A DNA stretch of 64,000 nt from Clostridium sporogenes (GCF_001020205.1 NZ_CP011663.1:4078991-4142990); one strand, 5' to 3'; positions 1-9,418 are shown, counted from the first letter of the stretch. Notes: generated by a model from the sequence alone, not told the origin. Numbers and translations are program-made.

Positions 1-66
1 CTTTTATTACTAACTATTCTCAATAAAATAATTATAAAATTTATTATTTGCAATAGGAGGTATATT

Positions 67-318
67 ATGAGGAAAATAGCTGTTATTAGCGCTATCTTAG
101 AAGATCCTAAAAATTGTCAACAAAAATTCAATGAAATAATAGCTGATTTTAAAGGTATTGTAAAAGGTAGAATGGGTATACCCTTTGAAGAAGAAGGGGT
201 ATCTGTAATCTCCATTACTGTAACTGGAACACTAGATCAAATTAATAGTCTCACAGGTAAACTAGGAAATATAGAAAATATATATGTAAAAACATCCATA
301 TCTAAGAAAGAGATATAA
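67..318 (+). CDS. TM1266-family iron-only hydrogenase system putative regulator
   Basis: An 83-residue protein matching the small ACT/NikR-C-like TM1266 family that travels with [FeFe]-hydrogenase maturation genes. Its role is thought to be regulatory, but the ligand is unknown. It has no DNA-binding domain: the chain is a single beta-alpha-beta fold starting MRKIAVISAIL, with a glycine-rich middle. The start has a good AGGAGG eight bases upstream. It ends 2 bases before hydE and is the first visible gene of a tight four-gene operon. The family call rests on size, fold pattern and context. Confidence 0.85.
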   Translation: MRKIAVISAILEDPKNCQQKFNEIIADFKGIVKGRMGIPFEEEGVSVISITVTGTLDQINSLTGKLGNIENIYVKTSISKKEI

Positions 319-320
319 AT

Positions 321-1379
321 ATGAAAAAACTATTAAAAGAAATTATTGATGAACTATATAAAAAAAACAATACCTCAGGTGAAAAACTTTTATATTTGAT
401 CAACAATATTGATAAAGATAGTAAAAAATATCTAACGTCTAAAGCTTATGAAACTAGATTAAAATACTATGCTAACAAAGTTTATTTAAGAGGACTAATA
501 GAATTCACAAACTATTGTAAAAATAGTTGTCTATATTGTGGTATATCCTATAGAAATAATAATGCTCAAAGATATAGACTGTCTAAAGAAGAAATACTAA
601 ATTGTTGCAAAAAAGGATATTCTTTAGGTTATAGAACTTTTGTACTTCAAGGTGGAGAAGATCCTTACTATACAGATGATAAAATTATTAACATTATAAA
701 ATCTATAAAAAACTTATTCCCAGACTGTGCTATAACATTATCTATTGGTGAAAAAAGTTACGAAACATATAAAAAATTTTATGAAGCAGGAGCAGATAGA
801 TATTTACTAAGGCATGAAACTGCTTCCAAAAACTTATATGAAAAGCTTCATCCTGATATGAGTTTTGAAAACAGACGCTTATGTTTAAAAAACTTAAAAA
901 AAATAGGCTATCAAGTTGGTGCTGGTTTCATGATAGGGCTACCTAATCAAACAAATGAAGACTATGTAAATGACTTAATATTTTTGAAAGAATTAAAACC
1001 TCATATGGTTGGTATAGGTCCTTTTATTCCTCATAAAGATACTGTACTTAAAAATCAATCTGCTGGAACATTAGAAGATACTACTACTTTATTAGCTTTT
1101 ATAAGGTTACTTTTACCTGAGGTTTTATTACCAGCAACTACAGCTTTAGGCACAATAAATCCTATAGGCCGTGAAGAAGGCTTAAAATCGGGAGCTAATG
1201 TAGTTATGCCAAATCTTTCTCCTACTAACGTTAGAAACAAATATATGCTATATGATAATAAAATTTGTACTGGTGATGAGGCTGCAGAATGCAGAAAGTG
1301 CATAGAAAATAGAATTAATAGTGCTGGTTTTTCTCTAGATTTAACTAGAGGAGATAATATTTTATGGAGGCGAATATAA
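321..1379 (+). CDS. hydE: [FeFe]-hydrogenase maturase HydE (radical SAM)
   Basis: A 352-residue radical SAM enzyme that helps build the dithiomethylamine-bridged diiron subcluster of the hydrogenase H-cluster. The SAM [4Fe-4S] motif CX3CX2C is at C66, C70 and C73. A second cluster motif, CX7CX2C, is at C316, C324 and C327, as in Thermotoga HydE; it is not present in all HydE proteins. Length is normal for the family. The stop codon directly abuts the hydG start, so the two are co-transcribed and probably translationally coupled. It resembles biotin synthase, but the pairing with hydG and hydF settles the identity. Confidence 0.95.
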   Translation: MKKLLKEIIDELYKKNNTSGEKLLYLINNIDKDSKKYLTSKAYETRLKYYANKVYLRGLIEFTNYCKNSCLYCGISYRNNNAQRYRLSKEEILNCCKKGYSLGYRTFVLQGGEDPYYTDDKIINIIKSIKNLFPDCAITLSIGEKSYETYKKFYEAGADRYLLRHETASKNLYEKLHPDMSFENRRLCLKNLKKIGYQVGAGFMIGLPNQTNEDYVNDLIFLKELKPHMVGIGPFIPHKDTVLKNQSAGTLEDTTTLLAFIRLLLPEVLLPATTALGTINPIGREEGLKSGANVVMPNLSPTNVRNKYMLYDNKICTGDEAAECRKCIENRINSAGFSLDLTRGDNILWRRI

Positions 1380-2756
1380 ATGTTTATAAATCATGATTAT
1401 ATAGAAAATTTATTAAAAGAAGCTGAAAGTTCTACAAATGAAGATATAGAAAAGGTTTTAGATAAAGCCTGTAGTAATGAGAAGTTAACTCATAAAGATA
1501 TAGCTATACTTCTCCAAATAAAAGACAAAAAATTATTATCTAAAATGTTTAAAATCGCTGGAAACATAAAAAAATCTATATATGGTAATAGAATTGTTTT
1601 ATTTGCTCCTCTATATATTAGTGACTACTGCGTCAATAATTGTGTATATTGTGGTTATAAAAGCTGTAATAGCTTTGAAAGAAGAAAGTTAACCCAAGAA
1701 GAAATTAGAACTGAAGTTAAAATTCTTGAAAAAATGGGACATAAACGATTAGCTTTAGAAGCTGGAGAAGATCCTGTAAACTGTGATATAAATTATATAT
1801 TAGAAAGTATAAAAACTATATATGATACGCAAAATGAAAATGGAAATATAAGAAGAATAAACGTTAACATCGCAGCTACTACTGTTGAAAATTATAAAAA
1901 ATTAAAAGGAGCTAATATAGGAACTTATATATTATTTCAAGAAACTTATCATAAACCTACCTATGAAAAAATGCACCCTAATTGCTTAAAAGATAGCTAT
2001 GAATATCATCTAACTTCATTTGATAGAGCAATGGAAGGTGGCATAGATGATGTAGGTGCTGGAGTTCTCTTTGGTTTATCTAACTATAAATTTGAAGTTT
2101 TAGGATTGATGCTTCATAATCAACATCTAGAAGAAAAATATGGCGTAGGATTCCATACTATCTCAGTCCCTAGACTAAAAAAAGCTGAAGGAATGAACCT
2201 TAAAATGTTTCCGCATTTAGTAGATGATGAAACTTTTAAACAAATAGTAGCTATACTAAGAATAGCTGTACCTTTCACTGGTATAATATTATCCACAAGA
2301 GAAAGTGCAGAAATGAGAAAAGAAGTGATTGAATATGGTGTTTCTCAAGTAAGTGCTGGTTCTTGTGCTGGAGTTGGTGGCTACAAAGAAAGAGAAGAAG
2401 GAAAAAATACTAACCAATTTATCATTGCAGATCATAGAAGTCATTTAGATGTTTTAAAAGAATTGATTGAAGATGGTCATATTCCAAGTTATTGTACAGG
2501 TTGTTATAGAAAAGGTAGAACTGGTGATAGATTTATGAGCCTTGCTAAATCTGGAAATATTCAATATGTATGTCAACCTAATGCTATAATGACTTTAATG
2601 GAATTTCTATTAGATTATGGTGATGCTGAGCTAAAGGAAAAAGGTGAAAAACTAATAAAAGAAGAAATAAATAAAATAGAAAGAGAAGATATTAAAAATA
2701 CAGTTATTAAAAATATAGAAAGAATAAAAAATGGTGAACGAGACTTATTTTTTTAG
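1380..2756 (+). CDS. hydG: [FeFe]-hydrogenase maturase HydG (radical SAM tyrosine lyase)
   Basis: A 458-residue radical SAM tyrosine lyase that cleaves tyrosine to p-cresol and supplies the CO and CN ligands of the H-cluster. The N-terminal SAM motif CX3CX2C is at C84, C88 and C91. The C-terminal auxiliary cluster motif CX2CX22C is present around residues 389-415, which separates HydG from the related ThiH. It starts on the base after the hydE stop. HydF follows after 8 bases, with an AGGAGG that overlaps the hydG stop region. Confidence 0.96.
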   Translation: MFINHDYIENLLKEAESSTNEDIEKVLDKACSNEKLTHKDIAILLQIKDKKLLSKMFKIAGNIKKSIYGNRIVLFAPLYISDYCVNNCVYCGYKSCNSFERRKLTQEEIRTEVKILEKMGHKRLALEAGEDPVNCDINYILESIKTIYDTQNENGNIRRINVNIAATTVENYKKLKGANIGTYILFQETYHKPTYEKMHPNCLKDSYEYHLTSFDRAMEGGIDDVGAGVLFGLSNYKFEVLGLMLHNQHLEEKYGVGFHTISVPRLKKAEGMNLKMFPHLVDDETFKQIVAILRIAVPFTGIILSTRESAEMRKEVIEYGVSQVSAGSCAGVGGYKEREEGKNTNQFIIADHRSHLDVLKELIEDGHIPSYCTGCYRKGRTGDRFMSLAKSGNIQYVCQPNAIMTLMEFLLDYGDAELKEKGEKLIKEEINKIEREDIKNTVIKNIERIKNGERDLFF

Positions 2757-2764
2757 GAGGATTT

Positions 2765-3958
2765 ATGAATACTACACCTAATGCCAATAGAATTCATGTA
2801 ACTTTTATAGGTAAAACTAATTCTGGAAAGTCTTCTTTAATGAATGCACTAATAGGTCAAAATATATCTATTGTGTCGCCTATAGAAGGAACCACTACTG
2901 ATCCTGTAAGTAAGGCTATGGAACTTATACCTTTAGGTCCAGTTTTATTTACAGATACTGCTGGATTAGAAGATAATACTGAACTGGGCAAAATAAGAAT
3001 TGAAAAAACTTTAAATACTCTTTTAAAAACAGATTTTGCTGTATATGTTATGTCTGCTGAAGATATTGATATAAATTTATATGAAAAAACTATAAATAAA
3101 TTTAAGGAACAAAATATTCCTTATATAACCGTTATAAACAAAATGGATACTATAGAAAAAAATAAAATAGATAATATAAATAAAATAATAGAAAATCCTA
3201 TATTGGTTTCATCAAATGATATTAATAGTATCCTTACTTTAAAAGATTTAATAATAAAAAATTTAATTAAAACTAAAGAAGATGATACTATTATAGGTAA
3301 TCTACTCCCATACAATAGCAAAGTAATTATGGTAGTACCTATAGATTCTGAAGCTCCAAAAGGTAGATTAATATTGCCACAAGTACAATTAATAAGAGAT
3401 TGTTTAGATCATGGTATAAAAAGCTATGTAGTTAGGGATACAGAATTAAAATCTGCATTAGATGATATAAAAAATATAGATTTAGTTGTAACAGATTCAC
3501 AAGCCTTTAAAAAAGTAGATAAGATTGTTCCTAAAAGCATAGGACTAACAAGCTTTTCTATTTTGTTTGCTAATTATAAAGGTGATTTGACAACTTTTGT
3601 AGAAGGAACTAAGGCTATAAATGCTTTAAATGAAGATTCTAAAATACTTATATCAGAAAGCTGTACACATAATTATTCTCATGAAGATATAGGCAGAATT
3701 AAAATACCAAACATGATTAATTCACATGTGGATAAAAAATTAAACTATGAATTTAAAATGGGTGGAGATTTTCCACAGGATGTGGATAAATACGATTTAA
3801 TAATTCATTGTGGAGCTTGCATGGTAAATAAAAAATCTATGGATTCAAAGCTCAAATTATGTAAAGAAAAAAATGTACCCATCACCAACTATGGTATACT
3901 AATCTCTTATTTAACAGGTATATTAGATAAAAGTATAGAATTATTTAATATTAAATAA
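2765..3958 (+). CDS. hydF: [FeFe]-hydrogenase H-cluster maturation GTPase HydF
   Basis: A 397-residue scaffold GTPase on which the diiron subcluster is assembled before transfer to the hydrogenase. The P-loop GKTNSGKSS is at residues 16-24, the G3 DTAG near 63 and the NKMD G4 near 126. The C-terminal third carries the Fe-S ligands: a CTH motif near 301 and HCGACM near 351, matching the CxH...HCxxC pattern of HydF. Last gene of the hyd operon; a strong hairpin terminator lies about 100 bases downstream. No hydrogenase structural gene (hydA) is in the window, so its targets are encoded elsewhere. Confidence 0.95.
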   Translation: MNTTPNANRIHVTFIGKTNSGKSSLMNALIGQNISIVSPIEGTTTDPVSKAMELIPLGPVLFTDTAGLEDNTELGKIRIEKTLNTLLKTDFAVYVMSAEDIDINLYEKTINKFKEQNIPYITVINKMDTIEKNKIDNINKIIENPILVSSNDINSILTLKDLIIKNLIKTKEDDTIIGNLLPYNSKVIMVVPIDSEAPKGRLILPQVQLIRDCLDHGIKSYVVRDTELKSALDDIKNIDLVVTDSQAFKKVDKIVPKSIGLTSFSILFANYKGDLTTFVEGTKAINALNEDSKILISESCTHNYSHEDIGRIKIPNMINSHVDKKLNYEFKMGGDFPQDVDKYDLIIHCGACMVNKKSMDSKLKLCKEKNVPITNYGILISYLTGILDKSIELFNIK

Positions 3959-4333
3959 AATATAAGTTTACAAACACTATTAAATTTATATATAATAAAC
4001 GATTCAAATAAAAAGTTGCTGTTTAAAATAGATTTAATTTTAATATAATGAATAAAAAAATACTAATAAACATATAAGTTTGTTTATTAGTATTTTTTTA
4101 TTTCCAGTGTTAAAATTAAATTTACTTCATTTTGAATCAATCTTATTTTTATTTAAATTTTATATATAATTTTTAAATAAAGTTTATTAAAGAATTTTTG
4201 ATTATAAATAATTATAATAAGCTTTAAATAATAAATTAACTTATATTTAGTATGTTATGAGATTTGGAATAAAAACATATATGTCTTTTATTGATATAAT
4301 AATATTATTAGACATTAAAAAGGGGATGGGACA
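3959..4333. other. Intergenic gap between hydF and the symporter
   Basis: About 375 bases without a credible gene. It holds the hyd terminator and otherwise very AT-rich sequence in which the symporter promoter must lie. I see no confident -35/-10 pair and no recognisable riboswitch. Confidence 0.6.
4054..4102 (+). terminator. Terminator of the hyd operon
   Basis: Arms 4054-4071 and 4082-4099 pair over about 18 bases around a 10-base loop. The 3' arm ends in a run of seven T. It lies about 100 bases after hydF. Confidence 0.8.
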
Positions 4334-5707
4334 TTGCTTATAGTAAGTATAATTTTAACATTAATTTTAACTGGAGTAGCTGGATATATTGGAAAGCTAA
4401 AAGTAAAAACAGCCAAAGACTTTATAAATGCAGACAATAAATTAGGTATATTAGGAGTAACTAGCATGCTTATGGGGTCTATAATAGGAGGGGCTTCCAC
4501 TGTAGGTACTGCACAAATGGCTTATAAACATGGTATATCTGCTATATGGTTTATATTAGGTTTATGTATTGCTAGTATTTTATTAGGACTTATATATTCA
4601 AACCAAGTTGGTAAGGATAATATGACTACACTACCTGAGATAATAGGAACTACTTATGGTTTAAAAGCAAGAACTAGTTCTAGTTTATTACTTTCTTTAG
4701 GTATGTTTATTCATATAAGTGGTCAAGTATTAGCTTGTACTCCTCTTTTTACATCTATATTTAATATAAATGTAAAAATAACCTCTATAATAGTAATTTT
4801 TTTATTAGTTTTTTATATAATCTTCGGAGGTTTTTGGGGTAGTACTATGGTAGGTGCTGTTAAAACTGTACTTTTATATGGTACAAGTATAATATGTGGA
4901 ATTATATTAATCTTTTCATTAAATGGAACTACAGAAATTTTTAATTATTTTCCTAAAAATCCTTGGTTCAATATATTTAGTGATGGTATTTTTGAAGATT
5001 TAGCTTCAGGATTTTCTACAGTACTTGGAATACTATCTACTCAGACCTACTTTCAATCTATTATGGCTGGTAGAAATCCAAAAACTTCTAAAATAAGTTC
5101 TTTTTTAGTAGCCTTTTTAATATTTCCAGTAGGTATTGTATGCACATTTATAGGAATGTACATGAGAATTCATTTTCCAAACATAAATCCAAATGAAGCT
5201 TTTCCTCTATTTTTAATTAATTATCTTCACCCAATTTTAGGTGGAGTATCCATAGCTACAGTACTTATATCCTCCATAGCTACTGGTGCCGGATTGGCCT
5301 TAGGTATAGCTACTATGATGGTAAAAGATATTATACCAACTTTATCTAATAAAAAATTAGAAGATAAAAAACAAATTTTATATTTAAGAATATGTATTTT
5401 AATAATAGGTGTTTTAACTTTAGCAATAGTTATAAATAACACTGATTCCATGATATTAGATTGGGGATTCTTATCTATGATATTTAGAGCCACACCTATT
5501 TTTATACCAATATTATGTGCATTATTTTTTAAAAACAAGATTAATAATAAAGCAGGATTTTATTGCGTATTAGTTGGTCCACTATCAAGTATTTTATGGA
5601 TAATTACTGGATTTAGTGGAATAACTTCTATATATATAGGTGTTACTATGAATATAATTACCATGGCTATAGCAAGTAAAAAATTTAATTCTATGGAAAA
5701 AATATAA
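4334..5707 (+). CDS. Sodium:solute symporter family protein
   Basis: A 457-residue integral membrane protein with about 12-13 hydrophobic helices, of the sodium/solute symporter (SSS, SLC5-like) family. The early helix with GSIIGGASTVGTAQ, the following GISAIWF segment and the FGGFWG-containing helix are typical. The substrate cannot be read from sequence; this group is usually annotated as pantothenate/proline-like or unknown. The start is TTG: AGGGG sits 8 bases upstream and no ATG gives the same N-terminal helix. It is monocistronic, flanked by the hyd terminator and a small ORF with its own leader hairpin. Confidence 0.82.
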   Translation: MLIVSIILTLILTGVAGYIGKLKVKTAKDFINADNKLGILGVTSMLMGSIIGGASTVGTAQMAYKHGISAIWFILGLCIASILLGLIYSNQVGKDNMTTLPEIIGTTYGLKARTSSSLLLSLGMFIHISGQVLACTPLFTSIFNINVKITSIIVIFLLVFYIIFGGFWGSTMVGAVKTVLLYGTSIICGIILIFSLNGTTEIFNYFPKNPWFNIFSDGIFEDLASGFSTVLGILSTQTYFQSIMAGRNPKTSKISSFLVAFLIFPVGIVCTFIGMYMRIHFPNINPNEAFPLFLINYLHPILGGVSIATVLISSIATGAGLALGIATMMVKDIIPTLSNKKLEDKKQILYLRICILIIGVLTLAIVINNTDSMILDWGFLSMIFRATPIFIPILCALFFKNKINNKAGFYCVLVGPLSSILWIITGFSGITSIYIGVTMNIITMAIASKKFNSMEKI

Positions 5708-5731
5708 ATTTTATTTTGTACTGTATTAAAA

Positions 5732-5776
5732 AACCTCTTTTGATTAAAGATAATACTATATTAATTAAAGGAGGTT
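5732..5776 (+). promoter_or_regulatory. Hairpin containing the ribosome binding site of the 33-codon ORF
   Basis: Arms 5732-5747 and 5761-5776 pair over 16 bases with two G-T wobbles and a 13-base loop. The 3' arm contains the AAAGGAGG Shine-Dalgarno of the ORF starting at 5781. The arm is followed by TTCAGT rather than a T-run, so it looks more like a sequestering structure than a terminator. Confidence 0.6.
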
Positions 5777-5780
5777 CAGT

Positions 5781-5882
5781 ATGGCTAAAAAAGGAATGAA
5801 AAGGCCTTCTCAAGAGGAAAATAATAAGGGTCAAACAAAAAAAAGAAAAAACACTCCACCTTCTGTACCAGAAGTAAAATAA
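5781..5882 (+). CDS. Small basic hydrophilic protein, 33 aa
   Basis: An unreported-size ORF of 33 codons with a near-perfect ribosome binding site (AAAGGAGG, 6 bases before ATG). It begins MAKKGMKRPSQEE. It is rich in Lys, Asn, Gln and Pro, with an internal KKRK cluster, no hydrophobic segment and no cysteine. I do not recognise it. The excellent Shine-Dalgarno, embedded in a 16-bp hairpin, argues that it is a real, regulated gene. Function unknown; a nucleic-acid-binding or spore-associated small basic protein is conceivable but unsupported. Confidence 0.6.
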   Translation: MAKKGMKRPSQEENNKGQTKKRKNTPPSVPEVK

Positions 5883-6006
5883 TTTTTAGAGTATAAAGTT
5901 TTAAACTTTATGCTCTTTATTTTATTATATATTAATGGTAACATATTGTAGAATATACACCTATTTTGGCATATTTCAAATTAATATTAATCCTAGGAGG
6001 ATTTCC

Positions 6007-7251
6007 ATGAAAAAAATACTAAACATATTAGCTCAAAGGCCTGACAAAACTGGAAGTGGTATGTATCTTCAAGCCCTTGTTAAAGAAGCTGATAAAAATG
6101 GTTATAAGCAAGCTGTAATAGCTGGTATATCAGCAAAGGATAAACAGGTAACTTTTTCTTCAAAAAATCCTATTACATTTTTTCCTGTAATATTTGAAAC
6201 TTCAAATTTACCTTTTCCTATTGTAGGTATGAGCGATGTAATGCCTTATGAAAGTACAAAATATAAAGATTTATCCATAGATATGCTAAAAAAATGGAAA
6301 ATTTCTTTCTCATCAGTTATAAAAAAAGCTATTGATGAATTTAATCCAGACATAATAATATGTCACCATTTATGGATTTTAACTGCTTTAGTAAAGGAGC
6401 TATATCCAAATAAAAAAATTATAGCTTTTTGCCATGGAACAGATTTAAGACAATTTGAATCCTTTAAAAATAGTACTAACCCTATTTCAAAAGAAATATT
6501 AAATTATGTAATAACTAATTGTAATAATTTAGAAGCTGTAATAGTATCTCATAAAGATGAAAAAATGCGGGTTATAGAATCCTATAAAATAAATAAAAAT
6601 AAAGTATATATTGCAGGTACAGGTTTTAATCCAGATACTTTTTATATAAATGAAAAAAAAATTAATTCAAATAAAATTAAAATAGTCTATGCTGGCAAAC
6701 TAAGCTATTCCAAGGGAGTACCTTTTTTAATTAATTCAATTAACCTAATAAAAAAATATGTGAATAATATAGAACTTTACTTAGCTGGTTCTGGGGCTGG
6801 TGATGAAACTATAAGTATAATTAAATTATGTAACCACAATTCTTGTAATTTTAATATAAATGTTTTAGGATCTATTTCTCAGAAAAAATTATCTGACTTA
6901 TTTAGAGAATGTGATATACTAGTACTTCCTTCTTTATATGAAGGCTTACCTTTAGTATTAATAGAAGCTATGGCCTGTGGACTAAAAATAGTTTGTACAG
7001 AACTGCCCGGTATAAAGGAATGGATGGGAGAAACAATTAATAATAGTAGCATTATAGAATATGTTCCTATGCCTAAATTAAAAAATATAGATACTATAGT
7101 TCCTGAAGAAATACCTAATTTTGAACATAATCTAGCTTTATTTATAGAAAAACAAATTAAAAATGATTTAGTAATAAATACTAAGCTTAAAGATGCTATA
7201 GGGAGCAAATCCTGGGCAAAGGCCTTCTCAAATATAGAAAAGTTATTTTAA
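6007..7251 (+). CDS. GT-B glycosyltransferase, family 4-like
   Basis: A 414-residue soluble glycosyltransferase. The C-terminal nucleotide-sugar-binding half carries VYAGKLSYSKGV followed by the EX7E motif in EGLPLVLIEAMACG, typical of GT4 retaining enzymes. The N-terminal half starts with NILAQRPDKTGSGMYLQ, a glycine-rich acceptor-side loop. I chose the ATG at 6007 over an in-frame upstream start at 5935 because TAGGAGG lies 6 bases before it. Acceptor and sugar cannot be read from sequence. It is a single gene, convergent with the PHP gene, with a shared terminator between them. Confidence 0.82.
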   Translation: MKKILNILAQRPDKTGSGMYLQALVKEADKNGYKQAVIAGISAKDKQVTFSSKNPITFFPVIFETSNLPFPIVGMSDVMPYESTKYKDLSIDMLKKWKISFSSVIKKAIDEFNPDIIICHHLWILTALVKELYPNKKIIAFCHGTDLRQFESFKNSTNPISKEILNYVITNCNNLEAVIVSHKDEKMRVIESYKINKNKVYIAGTGFNPDTFYINEKKINSNKIKIVYAGKLSYSKGVPFLINSINLIKKYVNNIELYLAGSGAGDETISIIKLCNHNSCNFNINVLGSISQKKLSDLFRECDILVLPSLYEGLPLVLIEAMACGLKIVCTELPGIKEWMGETINNSSIIEYVPMPKLKNIDTIVPEEIPNFEHNLALFIEKQIKNDLVINTKLKDAIGSKSWAKAFSNIEKLF

Positions 7252-7342
7252 AATTTTTTACTATATAGCATAACCTTCTTACTAATAAAATACATATTTA
7301 TCATAAACAAATTCTATATAATTTTAAAAATAACTTAATATA

Positions 7343-7384
7343 AAAAAGAGATAATATTGAAACATCCAACATTATCTCTTTTTG
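7343..7384. terminator. Bidirectional terminator between glycosyltransferase and PHP genes
   Basis: Inverted repeat AAAAAGAGATAAT...ATTATCTCTTTTT with a short loop between two convergent genes. T-runs flank it on both strands. Confidence 0.75.
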
Positions 7385-7419
7385 CTTACATTTAATTATA
7401 ATAATAAACTTATCATGTA

Positions 7420-8097
7420 CTATATAATTTTATATATTTTATTATCTAAATTATTAATTACTTTATTATATATATCTATATGTTTATATCCTCCATTATC
7501 ATATATAGCAGGACAAACATTATTCTCTTTTATAGCTTGTATTAGATCTCTTTCATCTCTTATACTATTTGGAAATACAGTAGCATATTTACCCACATTT
7601 TCTATAACATGCGCATCGCTAGACCCTATACATGGGAGATTTAACTCAGTAGCTAAGGAATAGGCTAATAAATTTTGATGTGGTTCTGTACTACCATTAA
7701 AAGCTTCTACTCCAGATAAACCTAACATTTTTGCTTCTCTTATATAATTACCCATACCTCTATTGTTATTTCTATATGGGTGCGCACTAATGGCTACTCC
7801 ATTATTCTCATATACTATTCTTAATAAATCTTTAGCATGCATTTTTTTCTTAGGTATATCTTTTAATCCAAATACTAATACATCACCTTCATATGTAAGT
7901 ATTTCAGCACCAACAAGTATTAAAAATCCTGTAGCTTTTGAATAAGCATGTGCTTCATCCATAATATCGCTACTTTCATGGTCTGTTATACAAACTCCAT
8001 CTAATCCTATTTCTTTTGCTCTTTTCACTATTTCTTCCAAAGATATTTCGCTATCTAATGAATATTTACTTTCATGTATATGAGTATCTATTATCAT
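7420..8097 (-). CDS. PHP-domain phosphoesterase family protein
   Basis: A 225-residue PHP (polymerase and histidinol phosphatase) domain protein. Metal-binding motifs are visible: DTHIHESKYS at the N-terminus, CITDHES near 50, SAHPYR near 95 and GSSDAHV near 170. Such stand-alone proteins are metal-dependent phosphoesterases; the substrate is unknown. The start is set at the ATG beginning MIIDTHIH, which has GGAGGAT 3-4 bases upstream. A longer reading frame extends 16 codons upstream without a ribosome site. Divergent from the dUTPase gene. Confidence 0.82.
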   Translation of the reverse strand: MIIDTHIHESKYSLDSEISLEEIVKRAKEIGLDGVCITDHESSDIMDEAHAYSKATGFLILVGAEILTYEGDVLVFGLKDIPKKKMHAKDLLRIVYENNGVAISAHPYRNNNRGMGNYIREAKMLGLSGVEAFNGSTEPHQNLLAYSLATELNLPCIGSSDAHVIENVGKYATVFPNSIRDERDLIQAIKENNVCPAIYDNGGYKHIDIYNKVINNLDNKIYKII

Positions 8098-8393
8098 AAA
8101 ATCCTCCCACAGATATAATTTATCATTATTATATGATAATATCATTTTTTTAGAATCATTTGTTGATTTATTAAATAAAATTATAGTCTTAACCTATACT
8201 ATAAATATTTATTATTATTTTTTCACAATACAATTAATCTATAAAATTAAAAATATTTAGTAATTTTATAAAAAAAAATCATGTAACCGATTGCACCTTC
8301 TTTTAAATTTCAATGATTTTAGATAAAATATATATGTGACTTTTTTATGTTTTTTAATACTTTTAAAAAATTAGGGAAAGGCGGCCTTTTTAT

Positions 8394-8879
8394 ATGAATT
8401 TAAAAAAGTTATTTGAACTTCAAGAAAATCTAGATGAACATATAACAAAAAATCATTCTCTACAAGGTAAATCCCTATTAAGTGAAAAAATTTTAGCTCT
8501 ACAAGTTGAACTAGCTGAATTAGCTAATGAAACTAGATGTTTTAAATATTGGAGTATCAAATCACCTTCAAATAAATCTACTATACTTGAAGAATATGTG
8601 GATTGTATTCATTTTATTTTAACATTAGGATTAGAGCAAAACTTTAAGGATTTAACTCTGCAACCTAAAAATTCAAACTACAGTTTAACTGAACAATTTT
8701 TAAATCTTTATATAGATATAAATGATTTTATGATCTGTTCCTCTAAAGATCACTATATTACTTTATTTGAAGATTTTCTAGACTTAGGAATTAATTTAGG
8801 ATTCTCAGAAAAAGATGTAGAAGAAGCTTACTTAAAAAAAAATAATATAAATCATGACAGGCAAAATAATGGTTATTAA
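8394..8879 (+). CDS. Dimeric dUTPase-family nucleotide pyrophosphatase
   Basis: A 161-residue all-alpha protein of the dimeric dUTPase (dUTPase_2, MazG-related) family, which hydrolyses dUTP to dUMP and pyrophosphate and keeps uracil out of DNA. The first helix pair has the metal-binding pattern LQVELAELANETRCFKYW, followed by EEYVDCIHFILTLG, supplying the E/D ligands of the NTP-Mg site. Length is normal for the clostridial and phage enzymes. The ribosome site is an unusual AAAGGCGG. A terminator follows directly. Confidence 0.85.
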   Translation: MNLKKLFELQENLDEHITKNHSLQGKSLLSEKILALQVELAELANETRCFKYWSIKSPSNKSTILEEYVDCIHFILTLGLEQNFKDLTLQPKNSNYSLTEQFLNLYIDINDFMICSSKDHYITLFEDFLDLGINLGFSEKDVEEAYLKKNNINHDRQNNGY

Positions 8880-8886
8880 AGGATTT

Positions 8887-8929
8887 AAATGGATAATAAG
8901 TAAAATGTAACTTGTTATCCATTTTTTTT
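8887..8929 (+). terminator. Terminator after dUTPase gene
   Basis: Arms AAATGGATAATAAG (8887-8900) and its complement (8911-8924) pair with one wobble and run into eight T. Confidence 0.8.
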
Positions 8930-8986
8930 ATATAATAATCCCTTATATTATAGGAAATCCTACTAAAATAAAGGAGGTTTTTATAT

Positions 8987-9418
8987 ATGATGGGAATAAT
9001 ATATTCAATAATATCAGGCTTAGCTATGACTTTGCAAGGAGTCTTCAATACTCGTTTAGGCGATAAAATAGGTATGTGGGAAACCAATACCTTTGTGCAA
9101 GGAACTGGATTTATAATAACTATTATAATTTGGATGTTAGCTGGTGATGGTAATTTTAAAAATATAAAAAATGCTAATAAGTTATATTTATTAGGAGGAG
9201 CTTTAGGAGTTATTATTATTTATACAGTAATGAAAGGCATTGGGTCTTTAGGTCCTACCTGTGCTATAGGTATAATATTAGTATCCCAACTTACCTCTGC
9301 AGGAATAATAGATGCCTTTGGATTTTTTGATTCCCAGGTTATAAAATTTGGTGCTAATAAACTTATAGGAGTTATAGTAATGTTAATTGGTATAATCATA
9401 TTTAAATGTAAAGGTTAA
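8987..9418 (+). CDS. YdcZ/DUF606-family DMT transporter subunit
   Basis: A 143-residue membrane protein with four to five hydrophobic helices, of the DUF606 (YdcZ) branch of the drug/metabolite transporter superfamily. The opening ISGLAMTLQGVFNTRLGDKIG and the WETNTFVQGTG segment are characteristic. These proteins are half-size transporters that probably dimerise. The substrate is unknown. Strong AAAGGAGG upstream. Single gene. Confidence 0.8.
   Translation: MMGIIYSIISGLAMTLQGVFNTRLGDKIGMWETNTFVQGTGFIITIIIWMLAGDGNFKNIKNANKLYLLGGALGVIIIYTVMKGIGSLGPTCAIGIILVSQLTSAGIIDAFGFFDSQVIKFGANKLIGVIVMLIGIIIFKCKG

Noticed and set aside
1055..1303. Minus-strand ORF inside hydE
   Set aside because: Antisense shadow of a confidently identified gene, with no ribosome site and no recognisable domain.
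7382..7663. Plus-strand hydrophobic ORF overlapping the PHP gene
   Set aside because: Antisense to the PHP coding sequence; AT-rich antisense frames commonly look hydrophobic, and it has no Shine-Dalgarno.
8377..8390. AAAGG-CGG-CCTTT mini-hairpin at the dUTPase ribosome site
   Set aside because: Only a 5-bp stem with a 3-base loop; too weak to claim regulation on its own.
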